A DNA stretch of 64,000 bases from Valencia hispanica (Eukaryota > Chordata > Actinopteri > Cyprinodontiformes > Valenciidae): the NCBI GenBank assembly GCA_963556495.2, contig OY747716.1, positions 28,876,318-28,940,317 on the forward strand, written 5' to 3'. The notes under the pieces were generated by a model, which was not told the origin of the DNA, ran no database searches, and saw only the letters and a list, made by a program, of their open reading frames with translations. Shown here in pieces: positions 50,601-61,879 of the stretch (position 1 is the stretch's first letter; every line of letters begins with the position of its first letter). A program made the translations under genes and the position numbers.

Positions 50601-53600
50601 AGCTCAAGACCTACATATTTAGCTTGGCTTTTAATTATTTCATTTGTTGAATTTTTCTTTATCTTTTTCTTTCTCTTTCTTCTCAATTAGTATTATTTTT
50701 TATTATTTATCTACTTATTTATATATAATTTTTATTGTTATATATTACTGAAGTGTTTTTACGAATTGTTTTATATAGACTAACTCCATTGTTTCCTTCA
50801 TGGGGATCCTTCTCACTGAGAGCCCAGCCAGTTTAGCCATTGGGATCGGTTCTGTCGTGGTGGGCGGGGCTCTGCGCTGCAGCCTTATGGCTGTGCTGTG
50901 GATACCTGCCTGCCCTGATCAATGGGGTCCCTGTGGTGACTCTTCTGTGGCTGTAGGGTGGCTTCCAGTGTGGATGGATCTCCCAAATATTGTTTTGGTA
51001 TCACTCTAGATGTTAATTTTTATTGTATGTTCACTTAAAGAGACAGGAACGGATAGAGCAGTGGTTTTGCATTGAAAGCGTGGGGGACAGGGTGTGTGCT
51101 GAGAGTTCAACTGGTTGTGCATGATCGATTTTGCTTTAAATGTGTTTTCTTTACTGTTTTTATCATGTAAATAACTTTGTGCTGATTTTATCATGAAAAG
51201 TGCTCTACAAATAAAATTTGATTGATTGAATCAGAGGGATCATATGAGATAGAGAGAAAGGCAGGGAGGAAAGAACGAGAGGAAAGGCACAAATAAGGAG
51301 AGAATGAAAGACCCAATGAGGAAAAAAGATAAGAAGGAAAGGAAGAGGAAGAAAGGACAACATTCAGACAATGGGATAGGTAAGAAATTCTGTAAATAGT
51401 TTTAATGTCAGTTCTGGAAAATACAGAAGTAAAGCAGCTCATTTTCGAAGGACTTTTGCAGAAAAAATGTTTTCCATGTTTTGTAATGGTTGATGATGTC
51501 ACATAATGTCACTCTCAGTTATTCTGACAACTATGCTCTTTTCTGTCCTCCGCCCCCTCCCCCGTGGACAAATGGATGTATATATAGCAGGAGGAGGGGG
51601 AAATAAGAGAGTTAAGGGGGTAGTAAGAGGGGGATGAGAGAGGGTTGGAGAGGGGGGTTATGATGGCTGAGTGTCTCAGACTGTTCCCCAGTCAGGCCGA
51701 GCAGCTGCAGGGATATTTGACCGCATTCCTGATTTCTGACACAAATTGAATTAATGGGCTGGAGAGAGTTGAGACGGTCCTGTTGCTTCTCCATGTCCGC
51801 TCAGTGGGGCACCCAGTCCCACCCGGGTCTTTATCCCCAAACTCTACAACCAGTCTCCCAATTAAGGGGTTCTTCAAAAACACTCTCTTAACTCCCCTAC
51901 TAGACCCTCATCACAATCACTAGCAGCCCACCCTCATGGCTCAACACCTCCACTGAGAGACGTAAAGGACAGGAGTTTGGGTGACAAGCAGCAGGTGCAG
52001 GAGCCTGCCGAGGGGGCCCGCTGGTGTATATACCTCCCTCCCAGGAGGGGCTCCAGCAGCGCCGACATAGAACACCCAAGAGGTGAGTCTCTTAGACGAC
52101 ATGTACTAGCCAACATGGAGAAAGAGGGGGCAGGCGATGTTTCAAAAATAAAGATATACAGGGAGGAGCTACAAGAACCCAAATCAGCTGCTTTATGGAG
52201 GGCAAATTACCTGGCCCAGCATGTCAGGGGCAATTGGGATGGCGGGCCAGAAGACAGAGTACACTGCAAAGAAGACCATCCAGAGCGCCATGCTTCCCCA
52301 TACAGCGAGGTGGGAAAACTACAGAAAAGGATGATAAAGGAAGACAAGAACAAAAAGGGAGATTAGAGGGGCACAAGAGCAACAAGACGAGGTCAAATAG
52401 CTCCCATACAGCTCTGAATATAGCCAACCTTTCCCTCCCTCCTTCCCCTGTCTTCATCTGTCTCTGTGATGTGCTGTAAGGGGACACTGTGTGAATTCCA
52501 GCGGGACCTCACTTCATTACTCCCAGACTGTTGTGTGGACAGCTGAACGGACAAAGGTGTCAGCGCCTAGCTGTCTGTCCTGCCAGTCTCCATCACTCCA
52601 CCAGCGGGAACTTAACCAAATCATGTCACAGTCACAGCTTGAGCTCCTGTTTTCCCAAACTTTACCTCCACTTCTGCTGGTGGTTAAGAACCGAAAGCTG
52701 ACACCTCGTGTTTAGTCACATGGTGGACATGTAGCGAGAAATCAGCCAATTTTCAGCTCATACATATCTGAACGGTGACCGGCCTGATGGGAACGCAGAA
52801 ATTAACATTTTTTAGTAAACAAGCCAAACCTACTGTAAGTGTTACCGGGTGGTGCTCTTATTTTCTTATTTGCAGTATTTTCTACAATAGCTCTACGGAT
52901 CATTTGGGCTGCGAGAGAGGGAGATTTTTTTCAGCAGCTAACAGGAAGGGTAAACGGATTAGAGCAGACCGTGGTCCGTTAAAGGACATGCTGGTCCACT
53001 TCTTTGAAATTTTATGGCTAGGGTAAGAATCTACATCAGGTATCTTAAACTCCAGTCCTTGAGGGGCCGGCGCTGTGGAACTTTGTGTCCCAGGTCAAAG
53101 GTGGCTTAATCAAATGGGTAGATTAGCTCCTCAGCTTGAAACAGAGTTCTCCAGAATCCTACTAATGACCGACGGAGTAGGGTGTTCTAAATTTTTATTT
53201 ATTTAGAAAATGCATTTTTATTGATAAGTTGATAATGTTGTTTAATGAGCAACCAGAGGATAATTATTTTTATGTTAACCTGCAATTAAATAATTTTTTG
53301 AGACAAAACAAAAAAATAAGACATCAATAGTTGGCCATTTCTTTTTGAAGCACAGAATTTTTGATGGGGGGCCCAATTTTTCTTCACCTGACTATACTGT
53401 ATATTTGGAATAGTAACGGTTGATTCACTCTCCACAAGAACAGAGACGTTTGTTCTTTTTCTCGAGGATGCAAAAACAAGAACAAAATTTCTGCCGTCAA
53501 GGACATTTAATACTTCACAAATACCCAGAAAGTCTTCACGTCTCTCTTACTTCATATCTATTTTTATTTCTTAGACACCATGGAAGAAAAATGTTCTACC

Positions 53601-56600
53601 CAAAATATGTGTCAAGAACAAGCTACAAAAGCTCCCAAACTCGAGCTGCAAGAACAGAAGGACGACATTGAGTTTTTGCAGCTCTGGCAGGAAGAATACA
53701 TTTCTCTGTTCTTGTGCTGTATGTATAGGCCTTTAAATGAGGTTTACAAACCTAAGAACAACTGTCGAGCATGGAGGTGGCAGCATCATGCTGAGGGTCT
53801 ATTTAAGCGGCAGTAGAATTGGCTATTGACTAGCATGGATGGAATAATGAAGGATGACTACACCCATATTCTGCCTTTAGTCAGTGTCAAAGGACAGAGC
53901 TCCAAATTGTTTCAGACATTTATTCAGATTTAACCGTTTTTAGGTTTTTGGAGAAAAAAAAAAGACATTGAAAGTTTCTGACTCTAAAAAGGATATCAGT
54001 GGTTCAGGAAAAAAAAAAGTTATGTTGCAGTAACTAACAATCCTACAGATGAATAATGGCTTCCACAAATAAAGAACTACTAATAATATCTTAGCTGTAA
54101 AATGACAAACCAAACTGTATTAATCATTGATAGTCTTCTATAGCAGTTTATTAAAACCCAAAATGAGGAAAGTGAGTTTTCTACTTATTTATTTATTTTT
54201 TCTGAGAGGACAGACAACATCTGCACTCTACGTTAGTGATGTCGAATTCAATCCGGTTCCCTCTGGTGTTTCTGCCTTTAATATCAGTCAGACAGATGGT
54301 TTGGTCTGTTTCTGTGCTTCGCCATGTCCTGTCTTAGCAGCTCTGATCTCCCTTTGTTCCTCAGAAGATGAATCTCATCATATTTTTTGGGCCTCTAAGC
54401 AGTAAGGCTTCCAGACTCAAGTGTTAATCTAACCACATTTGGATGTGTATCAGACTCTGTTTTTTGTACATATGAAATATTGGAGACAAAAAAAAAAAAA
54501 AGCTAACAAACGTGTAGTGGAAGGAGGAAAACTGAAAAGAAACTGCATTTAGAAAAAAACTACAAGTCTTTCCCTGACTATGGAGCATCTAGACCTGACC
54601 TTTAAAAGAAACATACAATCTCCTTTTTATTTATAAGCAAAATATCACACATGGGGCTCGGTTTATAGGGGGGTGTTAATGCTCCTACCCTGGTCCAAGC
54701 AGTGGTCTCCATCCCAGCCTTTAGACAAACTGTAACAACCACATACTGCAAAGAGACACACAAACAACAGGAGCGGACAGGCACACAAACAAAAACAGAG
54801 GAAGAAACAGGAGACCGCATTAGTACGCTGGCGACTGTGGAGACAATAAACATTAATGTTGTACAGTAAACTCAGCAACGTCTGCTAAAATACCTCAGAC
54901 CCCCACCAGCCCCTCTATACAAAAACACAACAGACAGGGTTCCTACTCAGCTCCCGTGTAAAAATGGCAGACTCCGCTTTACAGAGGTTATAGTCCTCCA
55001 CATTCTTTTAGAAAACATAAAATACGCAAGTTTACTGTGAATTTATGGGAGAGGAAGGATATAGAGGCAGGACTAAACAAAGGAAGAGAAGCACACATGA
55101 AAGAAATCGGTAGCAAGGCAGAAATGAACAAATGAATAAAGGAAAGAAATAAATGGGGTAAGACACAAAGAAAAATAAAGAGAAAGAAAAGAAGCATAAA
55201 AAGGAAAAAAAGGAGGAGAAAAGAAGAAACAAGAATGGAATAGAGGTGGAACAAAAGGATGGAAGGAAGGTGAGAATCAAGGACATGAAGGAGGGAAGAA
55301 GCAAGGATAGAGGGAAGAATACAAGAAGGTACACACGTCTGGTTTTATTGTATAATTAGGCTGAAGCATTCATTCACTCTCACTAATAACTGGATAAATG
55401 TTTCACTTGGAGACATCAACAATTTCCTGGTATTGTTATTCAATTCAACACAACTCAATAATACTTTATTGATCACAGAAGGAAATGAAGTGTTGTTGTA
55501 GATCATGATCACTGTGGGCAGGAATGGGTGGTTATTTTATCAGCCTCCTTAGGAGAATTGGTAAAGTTAGTATTAAGTTAACCTGTTATGAATTTCATAA
55601 AAGAAGGATTAATATCTGTGTCATTCCAGAATCTCAAGGTCAGCATGCTTAAGTCATCATAGAACCAGTTTTACGTGTACTTGGGATCATTGTCCCATCT
55701 GAAAACCCACTGTCAAAGTTTCCCTCATTTGACCCAAACTGTGACCTCAGATAAAAGGAAATTGGTCAGGCTGTTGAGAGACATGCAGGAACCACCAAGG
55801 CTCAGGCTGATCATAAATTCGAACATGCTGGAAGAACAGTGTCACTATTCAGAGTGAAGAAGGTTTTAAATCACCATGCAGTTTGCGGCGGCTGACTAAG
55901 AAAGAAGGCCATTCTCCAAAACTGACACCTTGAAGCCCAACAGAAGACCTACAGCTGTCCTCCAGAGAAGATTTTACAGCCAAATTAGACAAAAGATTGA
56001 GACAAAACAAGCAGAATGCTTTGTGAAATAAGAGGGAAACTTTCAAATATTTGAACAATGTACCACTTCTATCAACTATGGTGGTGGCAGCATCATGCTG
56101 AGGGTCTGTTTCACTGCCAGTGGGACTGGTGAATTCTTCCAATTCTTCAACTTTATCTCAAACAGCTGAATGGAAGAAACCTGGTGTGTTTCAATGTTTA
56201 CAAACACACATCAAACCTGGATGTGGACTGAATAAAAACGGGCCAACGACAAGATTCTGGAATGATCCAGGCTTCAAACTTACTGAAAACCTGTGGACGT
56301 TTAAAAACAGAGTCAGTGGCCAGAAATTAACCGATTTTAAAAACAGGAGTGGCCAAACAGCCATCAAGAGTCATCTTAGGAGCTTGTTATTGACTAAAAC
56401 GTATGTGGGTCTGTGAAACTTGGCGAGGGACATTTAATCAAGTATTAGATTATTTCGTTTCATCCTCTCCATGTACAATTTTAGCCTGTGGTGATAGGAG
56501 AAAAAAAAAAAAACTCAGACTACTTCAAGGTTGCACACCAAGGTCTTAGTGTTAGAATGAACAGAAGTGGTCTGTTTTCTACTCATTCCACCCTTAAAAA

Positions 56601-59600
56601 GCAACAGCTCGAATGCATCTTTGAAAGCCTCAAGTTAATATGATATTCATTGCTATGATGAGTTTAAGTGAGCATCTGACACCGTACATGGACATGGATT
56701 AACATGGAGCTGAGAGAAACCCAGGAGAGGATTCTGAGGAAGGATCTTTGCACAAGCCTGGAGAAAATACAATTAAGAAGCTTACCGTGTAGACCATATT
56801 TCCTGCAAACAGGTAGTCGTTTCCTTGGCCGTTACTGAACGGGGAATCTGTGGACAACATGTGAAGCTTCGTGAAGAAATATGAGGCAAAACTGATTTTA
56901 TATAATAAAAAATTGTCTGATTTGCTTACCGTGCTCTAACATTTTGAGTGGAAACCAAAAGAGGATGATTGAATGAATCAGTGCATTGATGCAGTGTCCC
57001 CAAAACACCTGAAAGGAGGAGTGAGAGAGAATAATAAACTCCTGTGGTAAAGATGTTGAAACGTCCTGAAACAAGTTAAACCTTCATTCAAAGGCCGCTG
57101 CAGGTCTCCAACAGTTCACATTATTTTCCTTCCCTTATAGAGCTATAAAATGAATTATTAACCATCTTGAAAGACCATAATATAAAAACACATTGAGGCA
57201 AAATCTTTAACTTGACATTTGGTTTAGCAGCCATTGTGTTTCACAGCTGACAGATTGAAGTTGTGCAACATCCTCATCCTCAGATTAAGTGTTTATACTG
57301 TGATAAAATTATACTGAAGCACGATTTACTAATTAGGGGACTTCTTTAGGTAAATGGTTGTCCTGATATTTTATTTGGGACTATTAGATTAAAGTGGGCT
57401 AAAAAATATGCACATCCCACTTTCCTGAGATTAAATCCCTAAAAACTAAAACTGAAGTTTCTGTTTGTAATGCGAGAAAATATATGAAGATTTCAGGGTT
57501 AGGAATACTTCTGTAGGGCCCCACACAAACATCCTGACAACTAATATCTAATTTTAAAGATAATTTATAGAGACCGTTTGGCTTTTTTTTTTCTTTTTTT
57601 TATAAATAAACTTTTTTTTAAAAGTGAAAATGTCCCCTGAAGTATGTAAATAATGAAATTTTGAGTTGTAAAAGGTGGGCTGAGACAAGCACATGCATGA
57701 GAGCGTGCACAGTTCTGATCTGAAACATTTGTTTTGGCAGATTTAATCTAAGGGCTTTATGAAATCATCTAAAATAAAATCTGATTATTCAACGCATCGA
57801 AGGATTAGAAAATAAAGCTAAAACAATGATAACTGCAGCCCTCGTCTGTTACCATATTTCTCACCGTACATTTTGCCACATTGTCCAGTCTCATCCATCA
57901 CAGTTCCAGTTTTGATCAGATTACTGCTCTGACTGTAGACAGGGGCAGGTTTACACCAGAAGCTAATTTCTTGCAACCGTTTCCTGTAAGGCTGCACAAT
58001 ATTAGGAAAACCTGTGATATGCGATGATCTTGGCGAATGTTCTAATAATCATACAGACGTAAGTTGCTTTTTGACTTTACCACTTATTTACTCTCTAAAA
58101 CATTGGTGTCCAGACTGCGGCTTGGGGCCATTTGTGGCTTTTGGATTGATTTTGTGCCGCCCCTGTCATAAAATTCTCGCGAAGCCTTTTGAGTTTCTGA
58201 TTTTGGCCGGTGTAAAAGAAAATAAAGTTTGAACACAGCTGCTCTAACAATTTTTGAGCCGCATTAAACAAGTGCCATCCATTTCAAACCAAAGCCGCTG
58301 AATGATTGGGACTTAAATAATTAGCTAACACTTATTACAGTCCAGGAAGTTCTTCATGGTATGTATTTTGGATACAGTAATCTTGCCATAATTCATTTTC
58401 GATATATTGTGCAGCCTTATTTTCCTGCCTACTGTTCTCTAGTCTTTCCCATTTCCTAAAGTGTTAATGGATCTTTGTTGCTTGATATTTATATCCCATG
58501 GAAACAGATTCATCAGAAAAAGTAAAACAAATTTCAAAAATGCTTTCGATTTATTTTACAGGTTGAGTTCTGAGTAATGGTAAAAATCCCCAGGGCTTGT
58601 GTTTGTTTTTTCCCACTGATTAAAGCTGCTATACCAAATCTGCAAACAAGCTAACTTTTATGCATTTTCACAACATTCTAACATAGTATAGCTATAAATA
58701 TTTTGTGGAGATAAAAAAAAAAAGATCATACGTCGCATTTGTCTAAAAACCTCAGCCAATAACATGGCTCCGTCCAAAACCAATGTTTGGACCATCCGGC
58801 TGTCTGTCTCACTGGACAAGTGCACTTCCACATTTTTATGCGGCTCCTCCACTCTCACATTTTGCATCAGAACACCACTGGTGTGAGAGATTCTCCGCTC
58901 AATAATGTCAGAGGAGAAGAAACAGCCGGCTGCTACCAATTCAACTTTAGGACAAACTACCAGAGGCCCAACAAGAAAAACTCAACTTCATGATCTCTTG
59001 TTTACTTTGGCAATGCACCTGTTCCCAAATCAGGGGGGCGTGGCCTAGGGATGATAGCCGACGGGAGGGGTGACTGTTTATTTCTAAGCTAGCTTGTTCT
59101 GCAGATTCGGTATAGCAGCTTTAAATGTAGTGAAAAATAATGTTCAGATGGCACAGCATAAGATTATGCTGAGGAAAAAATGAATTTATTTTAGAGCTTT
59201 TCATAATTTTTTTTTAACCAGAGAAACCAATAAATTTGGATGGCACTTGTGGCATATGGCCCTTACATGTAAAAAAAACAACCATACAGAAAAAGCAATT
59301 TCTTAGAGTAAAGCACAACATTCCCTATGTGCGACCAAGATCAGCTTCCAGTGCAGTACACGTGTCAGCACACACGCACATGCACGCACGCACACACGCG
59401 CATGCACACACACCTATAATGAAAGAGTTTCTTATTTCACAGCTGCGAATTTCAATAAGTCCTCGTTTACTTGCCTCAGATCTCAACCAAACACCCGGCA
59501 TCACTCATCAGATCACAAACATCCACAACAAGCTATGTGCAGACCAGGAAAAATTGGGGGTAAACACGTTTCCAACACACGTACCTTGGTGTTGAAGCCC

Positions 59601-61879
59601 TCGGCATTCTGGGTTATCCTGTAGAGCTGCGGGAAGCGGAGCATGTTCTGCTGGCTGCATGGCCGATCAAAGATCCCCAAAGTGAAGGGGGGCAGCGCGG
59701 TGAAAATCTGCAGAAAGCACACACATGCTTTCCTGAGCGGTCATTGTTCTTATCTGATGGACAGCGCTAAAAAGGAATTCCATGATGTTTTAAACACAGA
59801 GGAGCCCCAAGGTATTTGCAACCAGACTCAACGTACACACAGGATCGCCAGAGCGCACACAAGCACGCTCTAATCCAGACATGCACCCATGCAGACGTCT
59901 CTGGCATGAAGATGAAGCAGCGATAAGAAAACAGAGTGCTTGAGATCCATTGAGAGATAGAGAGCATTAGAGACGACTAGGTGAAAGTGCAAGAGGTTCT
60001 CACCACGTTGTAGAGGCCTATACACCAGCGCTCGAAAAGGATCTGACCAGAGAAGCCGTTCACGAAGGCAAACCAGAGCTGGGACACAGAGAGAGGAGTG
60101 AGAGGTGATGAGAGGAGCAACATGTGAAGGTAACAAAAACTTTTTGTAAGGAATGATGGTGGAAAAAATACGAAGCAATGGGTAAATCTCTTTTTAAGAA
60201 ACAACATGGAAACCTGGAAATAACCTGCTTTGCAGAATATTCAGAGCCACACCTGGGCATGAATAACAATACTATCAATATTATCAATTTGATCAACGTC
60301 CCCGGGAAAGTTGCACCTCAACCACACACTTTCTGCAACCATCAATATAGTTCTGGCAGGATATTTGTCCACTCAGCAGAATTGCAAAAGATCCTTGAAA
60401 CATTTTGGTAGAATCAGCTGTTGAGCTTAGTTCACAAATTTCCGACAGCATTGAGGTCAGGACCATCTTCAAAACTTCATGTTGGTCATTTTCATCCACC
60501 TTAAATCCAGTTATAATGTGTGTTAATGTTCTTTGTCCTGTTAGAATACCAGACAGTGTCAACATTTTAACTTTAACTTTTGATTTGTGGTGAAATTTAA
60601 GAACTTGGAGGTTTGTGCCATGCACTGGTACTGCTGGTAGTAAAATAGACCTTCAGCATCATGCTGCCCCCACCATGATTAACAGTTAGTACAGTGGTCT
60701 AAGGTTTAAAAACCCTAGCTCGACTCCTCAACATCACGGCTGCAGCAAATTAAGTTACTCTTTTGTAATGAGGCGACGAACTAAAACCTTTCTCCAGAAG
60801 ACATTTGGCTCATCGATGTGGGCAGCTGCCAATTTCAGGCAAGCTCAAAGAGTCACTTTTTGCAGCAGGGGTTTCTCTCTTGAATCCTAAAATTCACGTC
60901 ACTTTAGACAGTTTGGGTCAGATAGTTGAAAGTTGGGCATGGATTGACTTTCCAACTGGACAATGATCCCCAACACAAACTTTTGACTGACACTGTAAGA
61001 CTATTACAATAGATCAGGGTAGAGTTTCATTAGGCCACAAGCTGACCTGAGGTCAGATTGACTCAATTCTTGGGGCCGCTGCTGGGAGCTGTGGTGTTAC
61101 TGGGGGCACATGGTGGAGCAAACAGCCTAAGGGTGACTTATTGTGTCTCCGCTAAGTGGACACAGATCATCTCTAACTTCTGGCCCAGAATGCTTTGCTG
61201 GAATCCAATACCGTGAGACAATCATAGATGTATATTTACTAATAAAGAGTCGTGCTTAGAGCAGGATGCCGGTAAACAGCCAGCGCCTCCTGTTAAAACC
61301 CGCACCTGGTGTTGTCCTTTTACAGCAGAGCGAGGTGCTGGGAGTGAGGACAGCTGACAAATGACTGCCACAACAGGCGGGCCAAAGCTGCAGCAGACCC
61401 ATTCATCTAATAAAGACAATCCAATCATCTCTCAGGCAATTTCCCAAATGCAAAGAAAAAAAAACAACCCTACACCCAGTCTTTCCCCTTATAGGGATTA
61501 TTTGCTTCAGAGATGATAAATACACAAAACGCATGTAATTCAAGTACGTGCACACACAGCAGCTGACCTCGAGGTCCAAGGTTTTGCCGCGGCTGATGTA
61601 AAGACACTTTAAAGTATATATATATTCTATGCGTGTGAGTGTGTGTGTGTGGGAAGGAGACAGAAAGCAGACACCAGAAGGGCACCTCGTCCGTCACTGT
61701 CAGCCACGTCGACAAACAGCTGCCAAATGTCTCTGTTAATGTAGCCGTGTGGGTGTGTGGGCTCCTACCTCTATGATGTAGAGGACCACATTCTTATAGA
61801 AACAGTAGAGGATGCACTTTGTGACACGATTGTAGCTCCACGCCCCATGGACCAATAGGAGCTTCTCCAGATAGCAGAA
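44595..61879 (-). CDS. atp8a2: phospholipid-transporting P4-ATPase ATP8A2, C-terminal 11 exons (gene continues off the right edge)
   Basis: ATP8A2 with its CDC50A subunit flips phosphatidylserine and phosphatidylethanolamine to the cytoplasmic leaflet, mainly in neurons and photoreceptors. The 11 exons join in phase for 331 aa plus TAG. They cover the end of the P domain/M5 through M10 and the regulatory tail. Seen are [26 protein letters not shown] (with the M5 Lys at fragment residue 29, known to be needed for transport), [95 protein letters not shown] and the tail [10 protein letters not shown]. The LPPFTLGIF and [10 protein letters not shown] versions favour ATP8A2 over ATP8A1. GYAFS is the autoinhibitory motif of ATP8A-type flippases. 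The phosphorylation site and nucleotide-binding domain are outside the window. Introns are heavily filled with repeats. Confidence 0.95.
44985..45415 (+). mobile_element. ~430-bp internally deleted Tc1-like element
   Basis: Left CAACCCTTCAACTTTTACAC with TTTTATCACATTGGGACT. Right GACAAAATGTTAAAAGAGTTC and GAATACTTTTGCAAGGCTC. The middle keeps only TGGTGGTGGCAGCATCACGC. Lies in the last atp8a2 intron, 36 bp from exon J. Confidence 0.7.
45451..45542 (-). CDS. atp8a2: atp8a2 exon J
   Basis: 92 bp, [20 protein letters not shown] then [10 protein letters not shown], regulatory tail. TGTTGCAG acceptor, GTGAGT donor. Confidence 0.9.
46680..48340. other. atp8a2 intron, no feature recognised
   Basis: AT-rich intronic sequence with decayed, unclassified repeat-like matter around 46.9-47.5 kb. 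No exon or known element end was identified. Confidence 0.35.
48608..48712 (-). CDS. atp8a2: atp8a2 exon I
   Basis: 105 bp. Reads [20 protein letters not shown] and [20 protein letters not shown] acceptor, GTGCAG donor. Locally GC-rich. Confidence 0.92.
48893..48981 (-). CDS. atp8a2: atp8a2 exon H (last transmembrane helix)
   Basis: 89 bp, [20 protein letters not shown] then [10 protein letters not shown], ends phase 2. ATTGCAG acceptor, GTAAGT donor. Confidence 0.9.
49085..49265. mobile_element. Tc1-like terminal fragment
   Basis: AGTGCTTTGCAAAACAATCA with TTGTTACAACTGCAAACTTT and GATTTTATTGGGATTTCG. One end only, no transposase. Confidence 0.6.
49871..50385. repeat. (AAGG)n microsatellite and purine tract
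   Basis: 49,871-50,004 is about 33 uninterrupted AAGG units. 50,005-50,385 continues as degenerate, almost pyrimidine-free A/G sequence. Open frames here (KEGRKEGR... and its reverse) are artefacts. In the atp8a2 intron between exons G and H. Confidence 0.95.
50390..51228 (+). mobile_element. LINE 3' fragment inside a purine tract
   Basis: 50,520-50,650 encodes, with a frame different from the longest open one, a [24 protein letters not shown] ORF2 end. The 3' terminus is GCTCTACAAATAAAATTTGA at 51,210-51,230. Purine-rich sequence resumes at 51,233, so the LINE probably landed in the tract. Confidence 0.65.
51233..51370. repeat. purine-rich tract (continuation)
   Basis: AG-rich sequence such as GAGAGAAAGGCAGGGAGGAA, similar in style to 50,005-50,385 on the far side of the LINE fragment. 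Confidence 0.7.
51578..51665 (+). other. TATA-like string followed by G-run cluster
   Basis: GTATATATAGCAGGAGGAGG is followed by five runs of three or more G within about 70 bases, including GGGGG at 51,596, 51,616 and 51,630. The + strand could form a G-quadruplex. No transcript is supported. Confidence 0.45.
52211..52318 (-). CDS. atp8a2: atp8a2 exon G
   Basis: 108 bp, [20 protein letters not shown] then [16 protein letters not shown], phase 0. TTCTGTAG acceptor, GTAATT donor. Open frames on the plus strand here are shadows. Confidence 0.93.
53575..53820 (+). mobile_element. Tc1-like remnant
   Basis: Ends in GAGGTGGCAGCATCATGCTG, the DNA of the GGGSIML motif. Upstream only decayed sequence. 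Confidence 0.55.
54689..54745 (-). CDS. atp8a2: atp8a2 exon F
   Basis: 57 bp, [19 protein letters not shown], phase 0. TTTGCAG acceptor, GTAGGA donor. Confidence 0.92.
55020..55335. repeat. second purine-rich tract
   Basis: About 300 bp of A/G-rich DNA (AAGGAAAAAAAGGAGGAGAA at 55,200) without the perfect AAGG core. The long Leu/Phe/Ser minus-strand frames over it are artefacts. Confidence 0.8.
55441..55565 (-). mobile_element. LINE 3'-end fragment
   Basis: AATACTTTATTGATCACAGA and GAAATGAAGTGTTGTTGTAG resemble the LINE end at 10.10-10.20 kb in the same orientation, followed by similar CACTGTGGGCAGGAATGGG. Confidence 0.5.
55660..56420 (+). mobile_element. Tc1-like element of a second subfamily
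   Basis: Plus strand reads GGGATCATTGTCCCATCTGA, a truncated transposase with many stops, and ATGGTGGTGGCAGCATCATGCTG at 56,079. The interior differs from the common family elsewhere in the window. Dead copy. Confidence 0.6.
56786..56847 (-). CDS. atp8a2: atp8a2 exon E
   Basis: 62 bp, [20 protein letters not shown] then T. GTCCACAG acceptor, GTAAGC donor. Confidence 0.9.
56930..57008 (-). CDS. atp8a2: atp8a2 exon D
   Basis: 79 bp, [20 protein letters not shown] then LKMLEH, ends phase 1. A transmembrane helix. Confidence 0.92.
57987..58419. mobile_element. 433-bp hAT-like MITE with 16-bp perfect inverted ends and 8-bp target duplication
   Basis: Starts TAAGGCTGCACAATAT and ends ATATTGTGCAGCCTTA, a perfect 16-bp inverted repeat. 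Flanks GTTTCCTG (57,979-57,986) and TTTTCCTG (58,420-58,427) match at 7 of 8, as expected of hAT insertion. Another repeat-like piece (58,095-58,270, GTGTCCAGACTGCGGCTTGG) is inside. No transposase. Confidence 0.85.
58624..59120. mobile_element. 497-bp MITE flanked by TTAA
   Basis: Starts AGCTGCTATACCAAATCTGC and ends with its near-exact reverse GCAGATTCGGTATAGCAGCT. Both ends are flanked by TTAA (58,620-58,623 and 59,121-59,124). TTAA duplication is the piggyBac signature. A 93-codon minus-strand frame inside has no transposase motif. Confidence 0.8.
59368..59412. repeat. 45-bp alternating purine-pyrimidine run
   Basis: CACACACGCACATGCACGCA and onward, unbroken CA/CG/TG alternation, a Z-DNA-prone sequence 170 bp from atp8a2 exon C. 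Confidence 0.8.
59585..59707 (-). CDS. atp8a2: atp8a2 exon C
   Basis: 123 bp, phase 0. Contains [20 protein letters not shown] and [17 protein letters not shown], the best evidence for ATP8A2 over ATP8A1. Donor GTACGT. Confidence 0.94.
60004..60078 (-). CDS. atp8a2: atp8a2 exon B
   Basis: 75 bp reading [20 protein letters not shown] then GLYNV. GTCCCAG acceptor, GTGAGA donor. Confidence 0.93.
60290..61015 (-). mobile_element. Tc1-like element of the second subfamily
   Basis: CAGCATCATGCTGCCCCCACC (60,653) is the reverse of the GGGSMML motif, and CCAACTGGACAATGATCCCC lies near 60,953. Same style as 55.66-56.42 kb. Stops throughout. Confidence 0.55.
61769..61879 (-). CDS. atp8a2: atp8a2 exon A (M5)
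   Basis: 111 bp, phase 0. Starts [19 protein letters not shown], ends VLYIIE. CTTCTCAG acceptor, GTAGGA donor. Confidence 0.93.

Noticed and set aside
51977..52366. 129-codon plus-strand frame
   Set aside because: Its distal part lies antisense to atp8a2 exon G; no family resemblance.
44595..61879. ATP8A1 instead of ATP8A2
   Set aside because: LPPFTLGIF and [10 protein letters not shown] match ATP8A2; ATP8A1 has MPPLTLGIF and YPELYKTSQN at these places. The shisa2 neighbour agrees.
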